From the NCBI GenBank assembly GCA_963738835.1, contig CAVTYH010000001.1:62001-126000 (forward strand): 64,000 bases of DNA, written 5' to 3'. Origin of the DNA: CAVTYH01 sp963738835. GTDB taxonomy: Bacteria > Planctomycetota > Planctomycetia > Pirellulales > JADZDJ01. Positions 1 to 7,954 of the stretch are shown one piece after another. The position numbers and the translations under genes are program-made. How positions within the stretch are numbered: the stretch's first letter is position 1; every line of letters starts with the position of its first letter. Below the pieces are notes generated by a model. That model was not told the origin of the DNA, ran no database searches, and was given only the letters and a program-made list of their open reading frames with translations.

Positions 1-280
1 TCGACGGATTGAAACCCAGATCGCTGGCTCGGATGGCCTTTTCGATGTCTTTGATGGTTCCAGGATCGAATGGCCGGATGACAATCTGCGTCGGCTCCGG
101 TGCGCCGACTTGCGCGACCGATTTCATCGGTGCCGGCGCTCCGTAAACTTCGACCCGCAGCGAATCGACCAGACCCGGATTCGCGCGGCCGGTGCGAATG
201 CCGTTCAGCGCATTTTTGAAGACATCGACGGCTTTTTCCATCCGCTCTTCGACGTCGAAGATGATTTCTTCGCTACTCAT
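1..280 (-). CDS. frr: Ribosome recycling factor (N-terminal part, runs off the window)
   Basis: Reading the minus strand from the ATG at 280 gives MSSEEIIFDVEERMEKAVDV, followed by a segment containing NALNGIRTGRANPGLVD and VAQVGAPEPTQIVIRPFDPG, the characteristic N-terminal half of ribosome recycling factor. RRF acts with EF-G to split post-termination ribosomes in the cytoplasm. It is the last gene of a minus-strand cluster rpsB-tsf-pyrH-frr, the conserved bacterial order, which supports the call. The gene is cut by the left edge of the window at about residue 93 of an expected 185. The gap to pyrH (281-393) is filled with short GTCAGTGG/CCGTTG-type repeats rather than a recognisable terminator. 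Confidence 0.95.
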   Translation of the reverse strand, partial: MSSEEIIFDVEERMEKAVDVFKNALNGIRTGRANPGLVDSLRVEVYGAPAPMKSVAQVGAPEPTQIVIRPFDPGTIKDIEKAIRASDLGFNPS

Positions 281-393
281 TTGTCAGTGGTCCGTTGTCA
301 GTGGCCCGTTGCATTCGTCAGTTGGAGTCCGTCCGCAACGAAATACTCCTCGCTCAAATTGTATGTCGGCTGCAACGGACAACGGACCATGGA
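281..393. repeat. Short-word repeat in the pyrH-frr spacer
   Basis: The spacer is built from degenerate repetitions of the word TCAGTGG-TCCGTTG (283-327) and its complement CAACGGACAACGGAC (369-387). The same words recur next to the starts of the radical SAM gene (4430-4465) and rex (15345-15400). It reads as a dispersed low-complexity repeat family occupying spacers beside start codons. Confidence 0.6.
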
Positions 394-1148
394 CTATTTC
401 ACCACCTGCTCTCCCTGCTGGCTGGAAATGATCGTCCCGACGCGTTCGCCGCAGACGGCGCGTTCGATATTGCCTTCTTTTTTGAAGTTGAACACCAAAA
501 TGGGCATGTCGTGTTCCATGCACTGGGCGATGGCCGTGGGGTCCATGACCCGTAGGTTTTGTTCGCGGACCTGGTTGTAGCTGAGTTCGCGGTACAACAG
601 CGCGTGCGGATTTTTTTCCGGGTCGTCGCTGTAGACACCGTCGACCCGCGTGGCTTTCAGCAGCACGTCGGCTTCCAGTTCCAAAGCCCGTTGGGCGGCG
701 GCGGTGTCGGTGGTCACAAACGGACTGCCGGTGCCGGCGGCGAGAATGACGATGCGGTCTTTTTCCAAGTGCCGACGAGCACGACGGCGAATATACGGCT
801 CGGCGACGCCATCCATGCGAATGGCCGTGAGCAACCGGGTTTGGGCCCCCAGCGATTCCAAGGCGTCTTGCAGCGCCAGTCCGTTGATGACCGTGGCCAG
901 CATGCCCATGTAGTGGGCCGTGGCTTCCTGAATGCTAGTGCCAGCCGACGCGGTGAACTGCGCCCCACGAAGAATGTTGCCGCCGCCGATGACGATGGCA
1001 ATTTGCACCCCCCGCTGCGCCGCCTGGTAAGTTTGCCGGGCCGTGTGTACCACCTCATCCATGCTGATGCCACGCTCCCGGCACGGCAAAAAGTTTCGCC
1101 GGAGAGCTTCAGGACGACGCGGCGGTAGGCGGGAGAATCAGTTGACAT
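394..1148 (-). CDS. pyrH: UMP kinase (one apparent frame break near 1080)
   Basis: UMP kinase phosphorylates UMP to UDP with ATP in pyrimidine nucleotide synthesis. The ATG at 1148 opens MSTDSPAYRRVVLKLSGE, the expected PyrH N-terminus. The rest, from ERGISMDEVVH through VIGGGNILRG, HYMGMLATVINGLALQDAL, AAGTGSPFVTTDTAAAQRA and ATRVDGVYSDDP to GTIISSQ, lies in another frame. The switch falls at 1075-1090, next to a run of five T (coding strand). The span is one base short of a multiple of three, so a single missing base would restore about 251 residues, the normal family length. Its position between tsf and frr is canonical. I read it as a functional gene with an indel error; a true inactivation would be surprising for this essential enzyme. 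Confidence 0.92.
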
Positions 1149-1187
1149 CGCTGCACGCTTGGGGAGAAATCCGAAGTTCGCAATTCG

Positions 1188-2015
1188 TCATTTTCCAAGT
1201 TCCCAGTGCACCAATCGCTTGATCTTCAAACCTGCTTCTTTCGCCAGCTGGCCAACTGTCTTCTTGTCGTCTTTCACAAACGGCTGTTCGAGCAAGACAC
1301 GTTCGCTGTAAAAATTCCGCAGCCGGCCTTCGACCATTTTGGCGATGATGTTTTCGGGTTTTCCTTCTTGCCGAGCGGCGGCTGCCAGAATTTCGCGTTC
1401 TTTTTCGACCACAGCCGGATCAAGCTCTTCCTTGCTCACCGCCGCCGGACGCATGGCGGCCGTGTGCATGGCAATGTCTTTGATCACCTCCGGATTGCCC
1501 CCTTCGGCTTCGATTAGCACGCCGCTGGCACCGTTGTGATGCACATAGCCGCCGCTGGGTCCGTCGAACCGCACGATCCGTGCCAAGTTGAACACCTCGC
1601 GAATTTTGTTCGCCAGATCGTCCTTTTCAACCTCCAACGTTTTGCCGCCCTTGCCGGGCGATGGCTGCTTCCACAAGTCTTCCGGCGTTTTTGCGCCCGG
1701 ACCGGTGGCCAACTGTTTGGCCAAGTTGTTTGCCAGAGCCACGAATTCTTCGTTGTTGGCGACCGGAGCACTTTCACAGCGCAGCTCGATCATCGTGCCA
1801 ACTTTCTTCGCCGGATCGAGATACATGGCGATGCGGCCGGAGGAAGTTTCTCGGTCGCCGCGCCCGCCCATGATTTTTTGCCCTCGCTTGCGAAGCCAAT
1901 CGATGGCGGCGTTTTCATCACCGCCGCTATTCTTCAGGGCCTCTTTGCAATCCATCATCGGCAAATTCGTCTTATCGCGAAGCGCCTTCACGGCGGCTGC
2001 GGAAACTTCGGGCAT
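1188..2015 (-). CDS. tsf: Translation elongation factor Ts
   Basis: EF-Ts is the guanine nucleotide exchange factor for EF-Tu. The protein starts MPEVSAAAVKALRDKTNLPM and continues MDCKEALKNSGGDENAAIDW, the UBA-like N-terminal domain with the family signature, followed by the core/dimerisation domain (RIVRFDGPSGGYVHHNG, VLLEQPFVKDDKKTVGQL). At 275 residues it is of normal length and intact. A GTG start four codons upstream is possible, but GGAG at 2021-2024 sits seven bases before the ATG at 2015, so I take the ATG. It lies directly downstream of rpsB, as in most bacteria. Confidence 0.97.
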   Translation of the reverse strand: MPEVSAAAVKALRDKTNLPMMDCKEALKNSGGDENAAIDWLRKRGQKIMGGRGDRETSSGRIAMYLDPAKKVGTMIELRCESAPVANNEEFVALANNLAKQLATGPGAKTPEDLWKQPSPGKGGKTLEVEKDDLANKIREVFNLARIVRFDGPSGGYVHHNGASGVLIEAEGGNPEVIKDIAMHTAAMRPAAVSKEELDPAVVEKEREILAAAARQEGKPENIIAKMVEGRLRNFYSERVLLEQPFVKDDKKTVGQLAKEAGLKIKRLVHWELGK

Positions 2016-2155
2016 CGTTTTCTCCACGTGGCAATGTTATTCCAACATGCAGTCGCGACCTTTGGTCACGCTGTAGCAGCTACCGGCAACCATCGAGCTG
2101 ACCGTAGCCGCATAACTCGCCGATACCATCGGCGGCTTTATGGCAAATGGATGGC

Positions 2156-2929
2156 TTATTCTTCTTCCGATCCGCCGACGCTGGCGGCCGCCATCATCCC
2201 TTCCTTCTTTTCTTGCTTGATCGTGGCTGCTTCTGTCTTGCCTTCCAACACCGCGTCGGCCAGTTGCTGCAGCACGATTTCAATGGAGCGAATGCTGTCG
2301 TCGTTGCCGGGAATCGGCAGATCAATTTTATCTGGATCGCAATCGGTATCGATCAGCGCGAGCGTCGTGATGCCCAGCTTGTTGGCCTCGCGCACGGCGT
2401 TGTGCTCTTTCTTCGGATCGATAATCACCAGGCATTCCGGCAAGCGGTTCATCGTGCGCATGCCGTTCAGGTTGCGATACATCTTGCGGAACTCGCGCTT
2501 GAGAGCCGATTGCATTTTTTTGGAATACGTCGCAAACTGTTCGGAATTCATCAACGCTTCCAACTGCTCCAATCGATTGAGCCGATTGCGGATCGTGCGA
2601 AAATTGGTGAGCGTCCCGCCCAGCCAACGATCGCCAACCCGGGGCATGCCGCAGCGGGCGCCTTCGCGCTCAACGGGTTCCGAAGCCTGCCGCTTCGTGC
2701 CGACGAACAAAATCAAACTTCCGCCGGCCGAGACTTGTTTCAGATATTTCTTGGCGCGCAGCAATCCGCGGACCGTTTCGCGGACATCGATAATGTGAAT
2801 CAGATTGCGGCGACCATAAATATAGGGCCGCATCTTGGGGTTCCAGCGACTGGCACGGTGGCCGAAGTGGACCCCGGCTTCAATTAACTCCTTCGCAGAT
2901 ACAGTGGGTTTAGCAGTGACCGTAGACAA
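2156..2929 (-). CDS. rpsB: 30S ribosomal protein S2, probable TTG start
   Basis: Small-subunit ribosomal protein. The conserved run SAKELIEAGVHFGHRASRWN then PKMRPYIYGRRNLIHIID, VGTKRQA and DRWLGGTLTNF, and the DTDCDPDKIDLPIPGNDD segment near the end identify S2. The open frame extends upstream to 3043, but those codons resemble nothing. A TTG at 2927-2929 is preceded by GGGAGGA (2938-2944) at the right distance and gives a 257-residue protein starting MSTVTAKPTVSAKELIE. The C-terminus has a short charged tail (KQEKKEGMMAAASVGGSEEE). It heads the rpsB-tsf-pyrH-frr operon; promoter(s) should lie in 2945-3310. Confidence 0.96.
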   Translation of the reverse strand: MSTVTAKPTVSAKELIEAGVHFGHRASRWNPKMRPYIYGRRNLIHIIDVRETVRGLLRAKKYLKQVSAGGSLILFVGTKRQASEPVEREGARCGMPRVGDRWLGGTLTNFRTIRNRLNRLEQLEALMNSEQFATYSKKMQSALKREFRKMYRNLNGMRTMNRLPECLVIIDPKKEHNAVREANKLGITTLALIDTDCDPDKIDLPIPGNDDSIRSIEIVLQQLADAVLEGKTEAATIKQEKKEGMMAAASVGGSEEE

Positions 2930-2944
2930 ACAAAAAATCCTCCC

Positions 2945-3340
2945 AGTGGCACACCGGCAAAGTCGAGCGAATGGTTCTGTCGAGAGAACATTGCCCGCAT
3001 CCGGCGTTCGTGTTACGTAGCGGTCGATTGTGTGGCAGCGCACTGGCAGGACCGTTCTGCCAGCCGAGCCCTATATGCTACCGATTTTGGCACGGGTGGT
3101 CAACCGGGCAAAAAGCGTGGAACGTGTTGTAGACGTTGGTCTTGCGTGCCCGAGGATACCGCAGAATTCACCGCAGAGTACACAGACGTTCGCAGAGACT
3201 AGCTGCCTTGGAAACTAACGAGAACTCCGCATTTTCTCTGCGTAATCCTGTGCCGCTCTGCTGTGAATCTCTTTTCCGTCCGCATCATCCGTTTTTATCT
3301 GTAGAATGATTTGATTGTATCTAAAGTTCATTCATTCGAC
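2945..3340. other. Divergent intergenic region between rpsB and the rlu gene
   Basis: About 400 bases with no credible coding frame; small frames in 3030-3218 have no recognisable product. It must carry the rpsB promoter and leader (minus) and any promoter for the pseudouridine synthase (plus). I could not identify a convincing sigma-70 box pair or a known ribosomal leader motif. Confidence 0.5.
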
Positions 3341-4405
3341 ATGCGCGACACAAAATCCAAACTCGGCGATCAAACTTTTCACGTTTCAGCGGAAGCCGAA
3401 AATCAAGCGCTGTCGGCGGCGCTGCGGAAATGGTTGCCCGATCGTTCTTGGTCGCAAGTCCGTCATCTCATCGAATCGCGGCAGGTGATGGTCAACGGCA
3501 ACTTGTGTCTGGATGCGGGGCGGCGGTTGAAAACCGGTGAAGTCGTGAAACTGCTGCCGCAGCCGGCGCCTGCACTGCCGCAGCCCGATGATGTGCAAGT
3601 GCAGTATCTCGACGAGCATTTAATTGTCGTCGAAAAACCGGCGGGCATGACCTCGAACCGGCACCGCGAAGAGTGCGACTGGCCCGCGCGGCGGAGGCAG
3701 ATTCAACCGACGCTGGACGAAGTGTTGCCGCATCTGATCACGAAAATCGAGGGGCGTAGAAAACAGCGCGGCGTGCCGCTGCCGGTGCGGGCTGTGCATC
3801 GGTTGGATCGTGATACCAGCGGGCTGATGGTTTTTGCCCGCACGCATTCCGCCGAGCGACACCTAGCCGAACAGTTTCGACATCACACAACCCATAGACG
3901 CTATCTCGCAATTGTTGATGGGCACGTAAAACCGCAAACCATCAGCACCCGTTTGGTGCGCAATCGAGGCGACGGCCGCCGCGGCAGCACCCTTCAGCCC
4001 GACGTCGGCAAAGTGGCCGTCACGCATGTGGAGCCGCTGGAACATCTCTCTCTCCCCCGGGGAGAGGGTCGGGGTGAGGGGGCGGCTGTAAACGCAGAAG
4101 GCAGAAAGCAGAAAGCAGAAGCGATCGGTTATACACTCATCCAGTGCCGTCTCGAAACCGGCCGCACGCATCAAATTCGCATCCATCTATCCGAACACGG
4201 CCATCCCGTCTGCGGCGAAAAAGTTTACCGTCAGCCGCGTCATGGCAAAGCAATACCCGACCACAGCGGCGCACCGCGGTTAGCGCTGCATGCGGCCGAG
4301 CTCGGTTTCGTACACCCCGTCACCGGCAAGCAATTGCGTTTTCAGGCCCCATTGCCCCAAGAACTGGCCGACTTCTGGCGGAAACTCAAATCCGGCTCGC
4401 GCTAA
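3341..4405 (+). CDS. RluA/RluD-family rRNA pseudouridine synthase with a repeat-encoded insertion
   Basis: Converts specific uridines in structured RNA to pseudouridine. An S4-like RNA-binding segment comes first (WSQVRHLIESRQVMVNGNLC), then the catalytic domain with the active-site motif HRLDRDTSG (catalytic Asp inside RLD), YLDEHLIVVEKPAGM, and the conserved LETGRTHQIRIHLSEHGHPV block. An in-frame TTG lies at 3311, but the ATG at 3341 (MRDTKSKLGDQ) is the simpler start. Between VTHVEPLEHL and YTLIQCRLETGR there are about 26 extra residues (LSLPRGEGRGEG...NAEGRKQKAEA) encoded by a palindromic repeat (4045-4082) plus a GCAGAAA-type simple repeat (4096-4126). The frame is preserved, so the insert probably forms a surface loop. 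Exact RNA target unknown. Confidence 0.88.
   Translation: MRDTKSKLGDQTFHVSAEAENQALSAALRKWLPDRSWSQVRHLIESRQVMVNGNLCLDAGRRLKTGEVVKLLPQPAPALPQPDDVQVQYLDEHLIVVEKPAGMTSNRHREECDWPARRRQIQPTLDEVLPHLITKIEGRRKQRGVPLPVRAVHRLDRDTSGLMVFARTHSAERHLAEQFRHHTTHRRYLAIVDGHVKPQTISTRLVRNRGDGRRGSTLQPDVGKVAVTHVEPLEHLSLPRGEGRGEGAAVNAEGRKQKAEAIGYTLIQCRLETGRTHQIRIHLSEHGHPVCGEKVYRQPRHGKAIPDHSGAPRLALHAAELGFVHPVTGKQLRFQAPLPQELADFWRKLKSGSR
4045..4126 (+). repeat. Palindromic GGGGAGAGGG...GGGGTGAGGG element plus GCAGAAA repeat, inside a gene
   Basis: 4045-4082 is a copy of a dispersed palindromic element (a CTCTCCCCC/GGGGGAGAG-type hairpin followed by GGGGTGAGGG). It is followed at 4096-4126 by a run of the word GCAGAAA/GGCAGAA. 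Further copies are at 5966-6005, 6353-6411, 13829-13872, 14255-14295 and 33797-33858. This copy is read through in frame by the pseudouridine synthase gene. Confidence 0.85.
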
Positions 4406-4466
4406 ACCGCAAGCGAAACAGAAACGTTCGGGCAACGGACAACGAACAACCGACAACTGACAATCC

Positions 4467-6520
4467 ATGCGTTCGATCTTGCTGGTTCAGCTTCCTATTC
4501 CGCCGGTTGGCCCCGAGCCAATTCGTGGCAACGTGCCGCTGGCTGCGGGATATCTGAAACTGTTCGCTTGGCACCGCGGATTGGAATCGCACTACGACAT
4601 CCAAATTCTGCCGACGATCGAAGCCAACACGCTGGGCGATCAAGCGCTGGTGGAAGCAATTTTAGCTCGCGATCCCTGGATGGTGGGCTTCACCTGTTAC
4701 CTGTGGAACATCGAACGCACGCTGTGGATCGCCGCGCGAATCAAACAGCACGATCCAAACATTCGCATCCTCATCGGCGGCACGGAAGTGACGCTCGACA
4801 ACGCCTGGGTACTGGAACATCCGGCCGTCGATTACGCGGCGATTGGCGAAGGGGAGCAAACATTCGCCGAGTTGCTGGCGACGCTGATCGGTGCGGAGGA
4901 GCCGACGGATTCCATTCCAGGCTTATGGGTGTGCCTGCCAAGCCGCAAGCAGACGAAAGCCGAAACGTTCTCGTTTCCGGCTGCCCATTTACCTCCGGTC
5001 GCTAACGCTTCCGGCTCGCCGCTAAGCGTTCTTCACCCGTTCACCCCCCGCCGCCCACTTCCCAACCTCAACGAAATCTCTTCGCCTTACCTCGCCGGCA
5101 TCCTCGACGCCGCTGATGAAGAGCTGCTGCTCTTGGAAACCATCCGCGGCTGCGTTTTTAAGTGCAAGTTTTGTTATTACCCAAAGAGCTACGACGATCT
5201 GTATTTCGTCTCCGAAGAAAAAATCGTCGCCAATTTGGAGCATGCCCGGCGTCGCGGGGCGAAAGAAGTGGTGCTCTTGGATCCCACGCTCAATCAGCGC
5301 CGCAATTTCGCTGAGTTTCTGCGGCTGTTGGCTCGCTGCAATCCCGATCGGCAATTCACCTACTTCGGCGAACTGCGGGCCGAAGGCATCACGCCGGAAA
5401 TCGCGCGGCTCCTGCACGAGGCCGGCTTCACCGAAGTCGAGATCGGCCTGCAATCGATCGATCCCATGGCGATGGAACTGATGGATCGCCACAACAATTT
5501 GAAAGCGTTCGAGCGCGGCGCCGCGCAATGCTCGACCTGGGCATCCGCGTGAAGGTCGATCTGATCATCGGCCTGCCCGGCGATACGGTCGAATCGGTGC
5601 GTCGCGGCATCGACTACGTCCACCGCAGCGGCCTCTACAGCCAGGTGCAAGTCTTCAACCTCGCCGTGCTGCCCGGCACTTCGTTCCGCGAAGAGGCGAA
5701 GCAATTGGGGCTGGTCTACCAAGACCGGCCGCCATATTACGTGCTGGAGACGCCGACGCTTACCACGCAGCAAATGTACGATTTGATGGCGGAGGCCGAA
5801 GAAGTGTTTGAAACGGAGTTCGATCCGCTGCCGGAAGTGCAGTGGCCAATGATCGGTGGTCGGTGGTCAGCCGGCGAGCCGCGCCCGTCAGGAAGCGGAG
5901 CAAGCTCCGAGTTCGGGGTTCCGAATTCCGCATGTATAGCCGGCGATGGCATCGCCGGCGCCGAACCCTCCCGCTCCCCCGGGGAGAAGGCCGGGGTGAG
6001 GGGGCTGGCACACCAGTGGATCGTCGGTCTCGACGACCCACAATCGAACGGCGATCTCAATCCGCCGCCCGCCCACCGCTCGCAGGCCTTCACCCTCTGG
6101 CTGCGATCTTCCAATTTTCACACCCACCGCCGTCGAGCGGCGCAACTGGTCGATCAATTGCTCGCCGATAATCCCTTCACCACGCTGCAAATCGTGCTCG
6201 AAGCAATCGGCAATCCACAGCATCTCACCCCCGTCACTTGCGACGCAATCTTGCAGGCGGCCTTAAAAAGCCCGACATATCTCGACCGCTTCTACAGCGT
6301 GCAACCCGGCCGTCTGAAAGGCGCGAAAAGAATTGTGATCTTGCTCCCCGAAACTCCCTCTCCCCGAGAAGAGACCTGTCGTGAGCAAAGTCGAACGGGC
6401 TGGAGTGAGGACGCCTCAATGAGCTCTGCGTGGCAAAAAGAAATCAGCCAGTTCGCGACAATCGTGTATCGCAATGCAATCGAGCCAGCCGCACAAGAAC
6501 CGGCCGTCGCAGAAACATAA
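4467..6520 (+). CDS. B12-binding-domain radical SAM protein (one frame break near 5525)
   Basis: The N-terminal cobalamin-binding-like domain (residues 1-130: MRSILLVQLPIPPVGPEPIR, GNVPLAAGYLK, MVGFTCYLWNIERT, GGTEVTLD, AIGEGEQTF) precedes a radical SAM core with the Fe-S motif CVFKCKFCYYP (CxxxCxxC), so it should bind a 4Fe-4S cluster and SAM. After ...NNLKAFERGA the frame shifts and resumes at 5528 as MLDLGIRVKVDLIIGLPGDT, a standard continuation of the TIM barrel. The span lacks one base of a multiple of three. The C-terminal third contains two repeat elements (5966-6005 and 6353-6411) and a GGTCGGTGGTCAG repeat, so its sequence is inflated. The ATG at 4467 directly abuts a CGGACAACGAACAACCGACA-type repeat. 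Substrate unknown. Confidence 0.82.
5966..6005 (+). repeat. Palindromic repeat element copy inside the radical SAM gene
   Basis: Sequence of the form CCCTCCCGCTCCCCCGGGGA then GAAGGCCGGGGTGAGGGG, same orientation as the 4045 copy, again translated in frame (RSPGEKAGVRG). Confidence 0.85.
6353..6411 (+). repeat. Palindromic repeat with a second small repeat nested in it
   Basis: The element arms CTCCCTCTCCCCGAGAAGAG and GGAGTGAGG are separated by a GTGAGCAAAGTCGAACGG segment. A related unit, CCTGAGCTTCGCCGAAGG, sits at the same place in the copy at 33797-33858. It encodes the C-terminal part of the radical SAM reading frame. Confidence 0.75.
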
Positions 6521-6728
6521 GCGGCAATCGACCGTCACGGCCGCTGACCATTGGCGACTTGCAGAACTCGCTCCCGACCGACACGGTCGGGCTATGTACC
6601 ACAACGAAGATATCGAGACGGCGCTGAAGTATTACATCAGGCAAAATTCGCAGGCGACGGCAGCGGTGCTGTGGGCCGCGCATCAGTTGTTGCCGAAGAC
6701 GACCGATTTCGCAGCAGCTAGGAAGTAA
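6474..6728 (+). CDS. Hypothetical small protein, 84 residues
   Basis: An open frame overlapping the last 47 bases of the radical SAM gene. The N-terminal half is basic and repeat-like (SSQPHKNRPSQKHKRQS) and spans a CCCGACC/GGTCGGG hairpin at 6572-6590. The C-terminal half, ETALKYYIRQNSQATAAVLW then AAHQLLP, looks like a real amphipathic helix pair. I do not recognise the family; coding status is uncertain. Confidence 0.3.
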   Translation: MQSSQPHKNRPSQKHKRQSTVTAADHWRLAELAPDRHGRAMYHNEDIETALKYYIRQNSQATAAVLWAAHQLLPKTTDFAAARK

Positions 6729-6731
6729 GAT

Positions 6732-7520
6732 TTAGGTTTCTGGCTTACTTTTTGCTTCTTGTGTTTTGTCTTCGAGTCGCAGAATCTCATTCATCGGAAT
6801 TCTTGGCCGCTCGTTGATCAGCATCGCGTTTATCTTTGCTTCACCCATCGCCTGAAAGCTTTCCGTCGCGCCATCTAATTGATCGATTGTTTTTTCAACG
6901 GCCTGCACTGCAATATCCAGGCCGGGCACTTTCTTCAATCCTTCTATGATGGAGTTTTTCAAAAATTGTCTCGCGAATTGCCAGCTCCATATTTGAGACC
7001 ATACCGACCCTTTCCGATTGGCTCGCAATGTCGCGATCAACTGCTCTAAGCGATTGAGAAGGTCTAGGCTGTCAATTTGGTGGCTGTCAACGATCTTTTG
7101 GAGCAACTCAATCAGCTTTTCGTAGAGTTCCGGAAGGAGGCTATTCGTCATGCACTCCTGATACAATTGATCAAGATCGACGGCCTTCGAGTCTTCTGCA
7201 ATGTACTCCCAAGTTTGACTGTGCGCTTTACCGTATGTCGACAAGATTTTCGGCAACAGGTCGATGTTAGCCTGAACTCCCCGCGGGGGAGAATAATTTG
7301 TAACAGCCACATCGAGGGTCGTCAGCCAACCCGGACAATCAGATGTAGACAGTGCAAGCTTCAACGCATGAATTGATTCACCGAGCGTGGCGACCGCCTT
7401 TACCTTGTCGTTTTGATTGTTGTCAGCGAATGCCCTGACCAAGTCGTCGAGTGCTTTTTTCAATGATTCCAACCGCTCGTTGAGGAATCGGTAAAATCGG
7501 TGGACGCTTTCGCTTGGCAT
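6732..7520 (-). CDS. Hypothetical helical protein, 262 residues
   Basis: Intact minus-strand frame, MPSESVHRFYRFLNERLESL to the C-terminal EAKSKPET. Predicted mostly alpha-helical with repeated heptad-like leucines (LPELYEKLIELLQKIVDSHQ, DLLNRLEQLIATLRANRKG); one moderately hydrophobic segment near WSWQFARQFLKN, no signal peptide and no convincing membrane span. It has no motif I recognise. The local base composition is more A/T-rich than in neighbouring housekeeping genes, which fits accessory DNA. It lies just outside the split tRNA-Gln element and may be an earlier insertion. Confidence 0.6.
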   Translation of the reverse strand: MPSESVHRFYRFLNERLESLKKALDDLVRAFADNNQNDKVKAVATLGESIHALKLALSTSDCPGWLTTLDVAVTNYSPPRGVQANIDLLPKILSTYGKAHSQTWEYIAEDSKAVDLDQLYQECMTNSLLPELYEKLIELLQKIVDSHQIDSLDLLNRLEQLIATLRANRKGSVWSQIWSWQFARQFLKNSIIEGLKKVPGLDIAVQAVEKTIDQLDGATESFQAMGEAKINAMLINERPRIPMNEILRLEDKTQEAKSKPET

Positions 7521-7612
7521 AAATCAAAAACACCGCCGCGACTGGTTACACTTCTGGTTACAGTGCCCCAAGTGAGACGAATGACAGTCGCAAATCTCTC
7601 GCAAAAACCAAG

Positions 7613-7659
7613 CTACCGGGCAAGGATTCGAACCTTGAATGAGGGAGCCAAAATCCCCC
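7613..7659 (-). tRNA. 3' half of a split tRNA-Gln(TTG)
   Basis: The minus strand here reads anticodon-arm GGGATTTTGGCTCCCT, variable CATT, T-arm CAAGG-TTCGAAT-CCTTG and acceptor strand CCCGGTA plus discriminator G. No 5' half lies beside it. The missing half (acceptor TACCGGG, D-arm, anticodon arm) is at 11521-11562 on the same strand. The two acceptor strands are perfectly complementary, and joining the halves through the shared core gives a normal 73-nt tRNA-Gln. Confidence 0.85.
7644..7659. other. Attachment-site core (left), AGGGAGCCAAAATCCC
   Basis: A 16-bp direct repeat identical to 11521-11536, lying in the anticodon stem-loop of the split tRNA-Gln. One copy belongs to each tRNA half, the arrangement expected of a site-specific recombination crossover. 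Confidence 0.85.
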
Positions 7660-7940
7660 TTCCACAGAACGAACAGCGACCGAAGGAATTGCCAAAACCC
7701 GGTGGCGTGAGCGGCGGCGGACTTTGGCACTCTTTTGCTCCCGACGCAAGCGTATGGAGTGCTGACGATGTAAAACTTTTTGGGATTCAGAGTTCGTGGT
7801 CTGAACGGATGAATTACCTTCGTGGCAGCCAAATTCAGCACTGGCTTGGGTTGCTCCACAAGTACGAACCGGCATTGCGAGAAACGATCCAATCATCATT
7901 TGCCGATGTAGAATGGCAGACCTTGCATCCTCACAATTGA
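7660..7940 (+). pseudogene. C-terminal fragment, possibly a trypsin-like peptidase-fold protein
   Basis: An open frame entering from the left core reads ...PKPGGVSGGGLWHSFAPDAS then SVWSADDVKLFGIQSSW, HWLGLLHKYEPALRETIQSS and ends at 7940. The PGGVSGGGLW segment resembles the G-x-S-G-G nucleophile region of trypsin-like proteins. No plausible start or N-terminal domain exists in the element, because the frame runs back into tRNA sequence; I read it as truncated at the recombination site. The family call is tentative. Confidence 0.45.
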
Positions 7941-7954
7941 ACGGCTGATGGGTC

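Noticed and set aside
4467..6520. Programmed ribosomal frameshifting in the radical SAM, lysS and ispE genes
   Set aside because: No slippery heptamer with a downstream structure was seen, and the number of affected housekeeping genes argues for sequence error.
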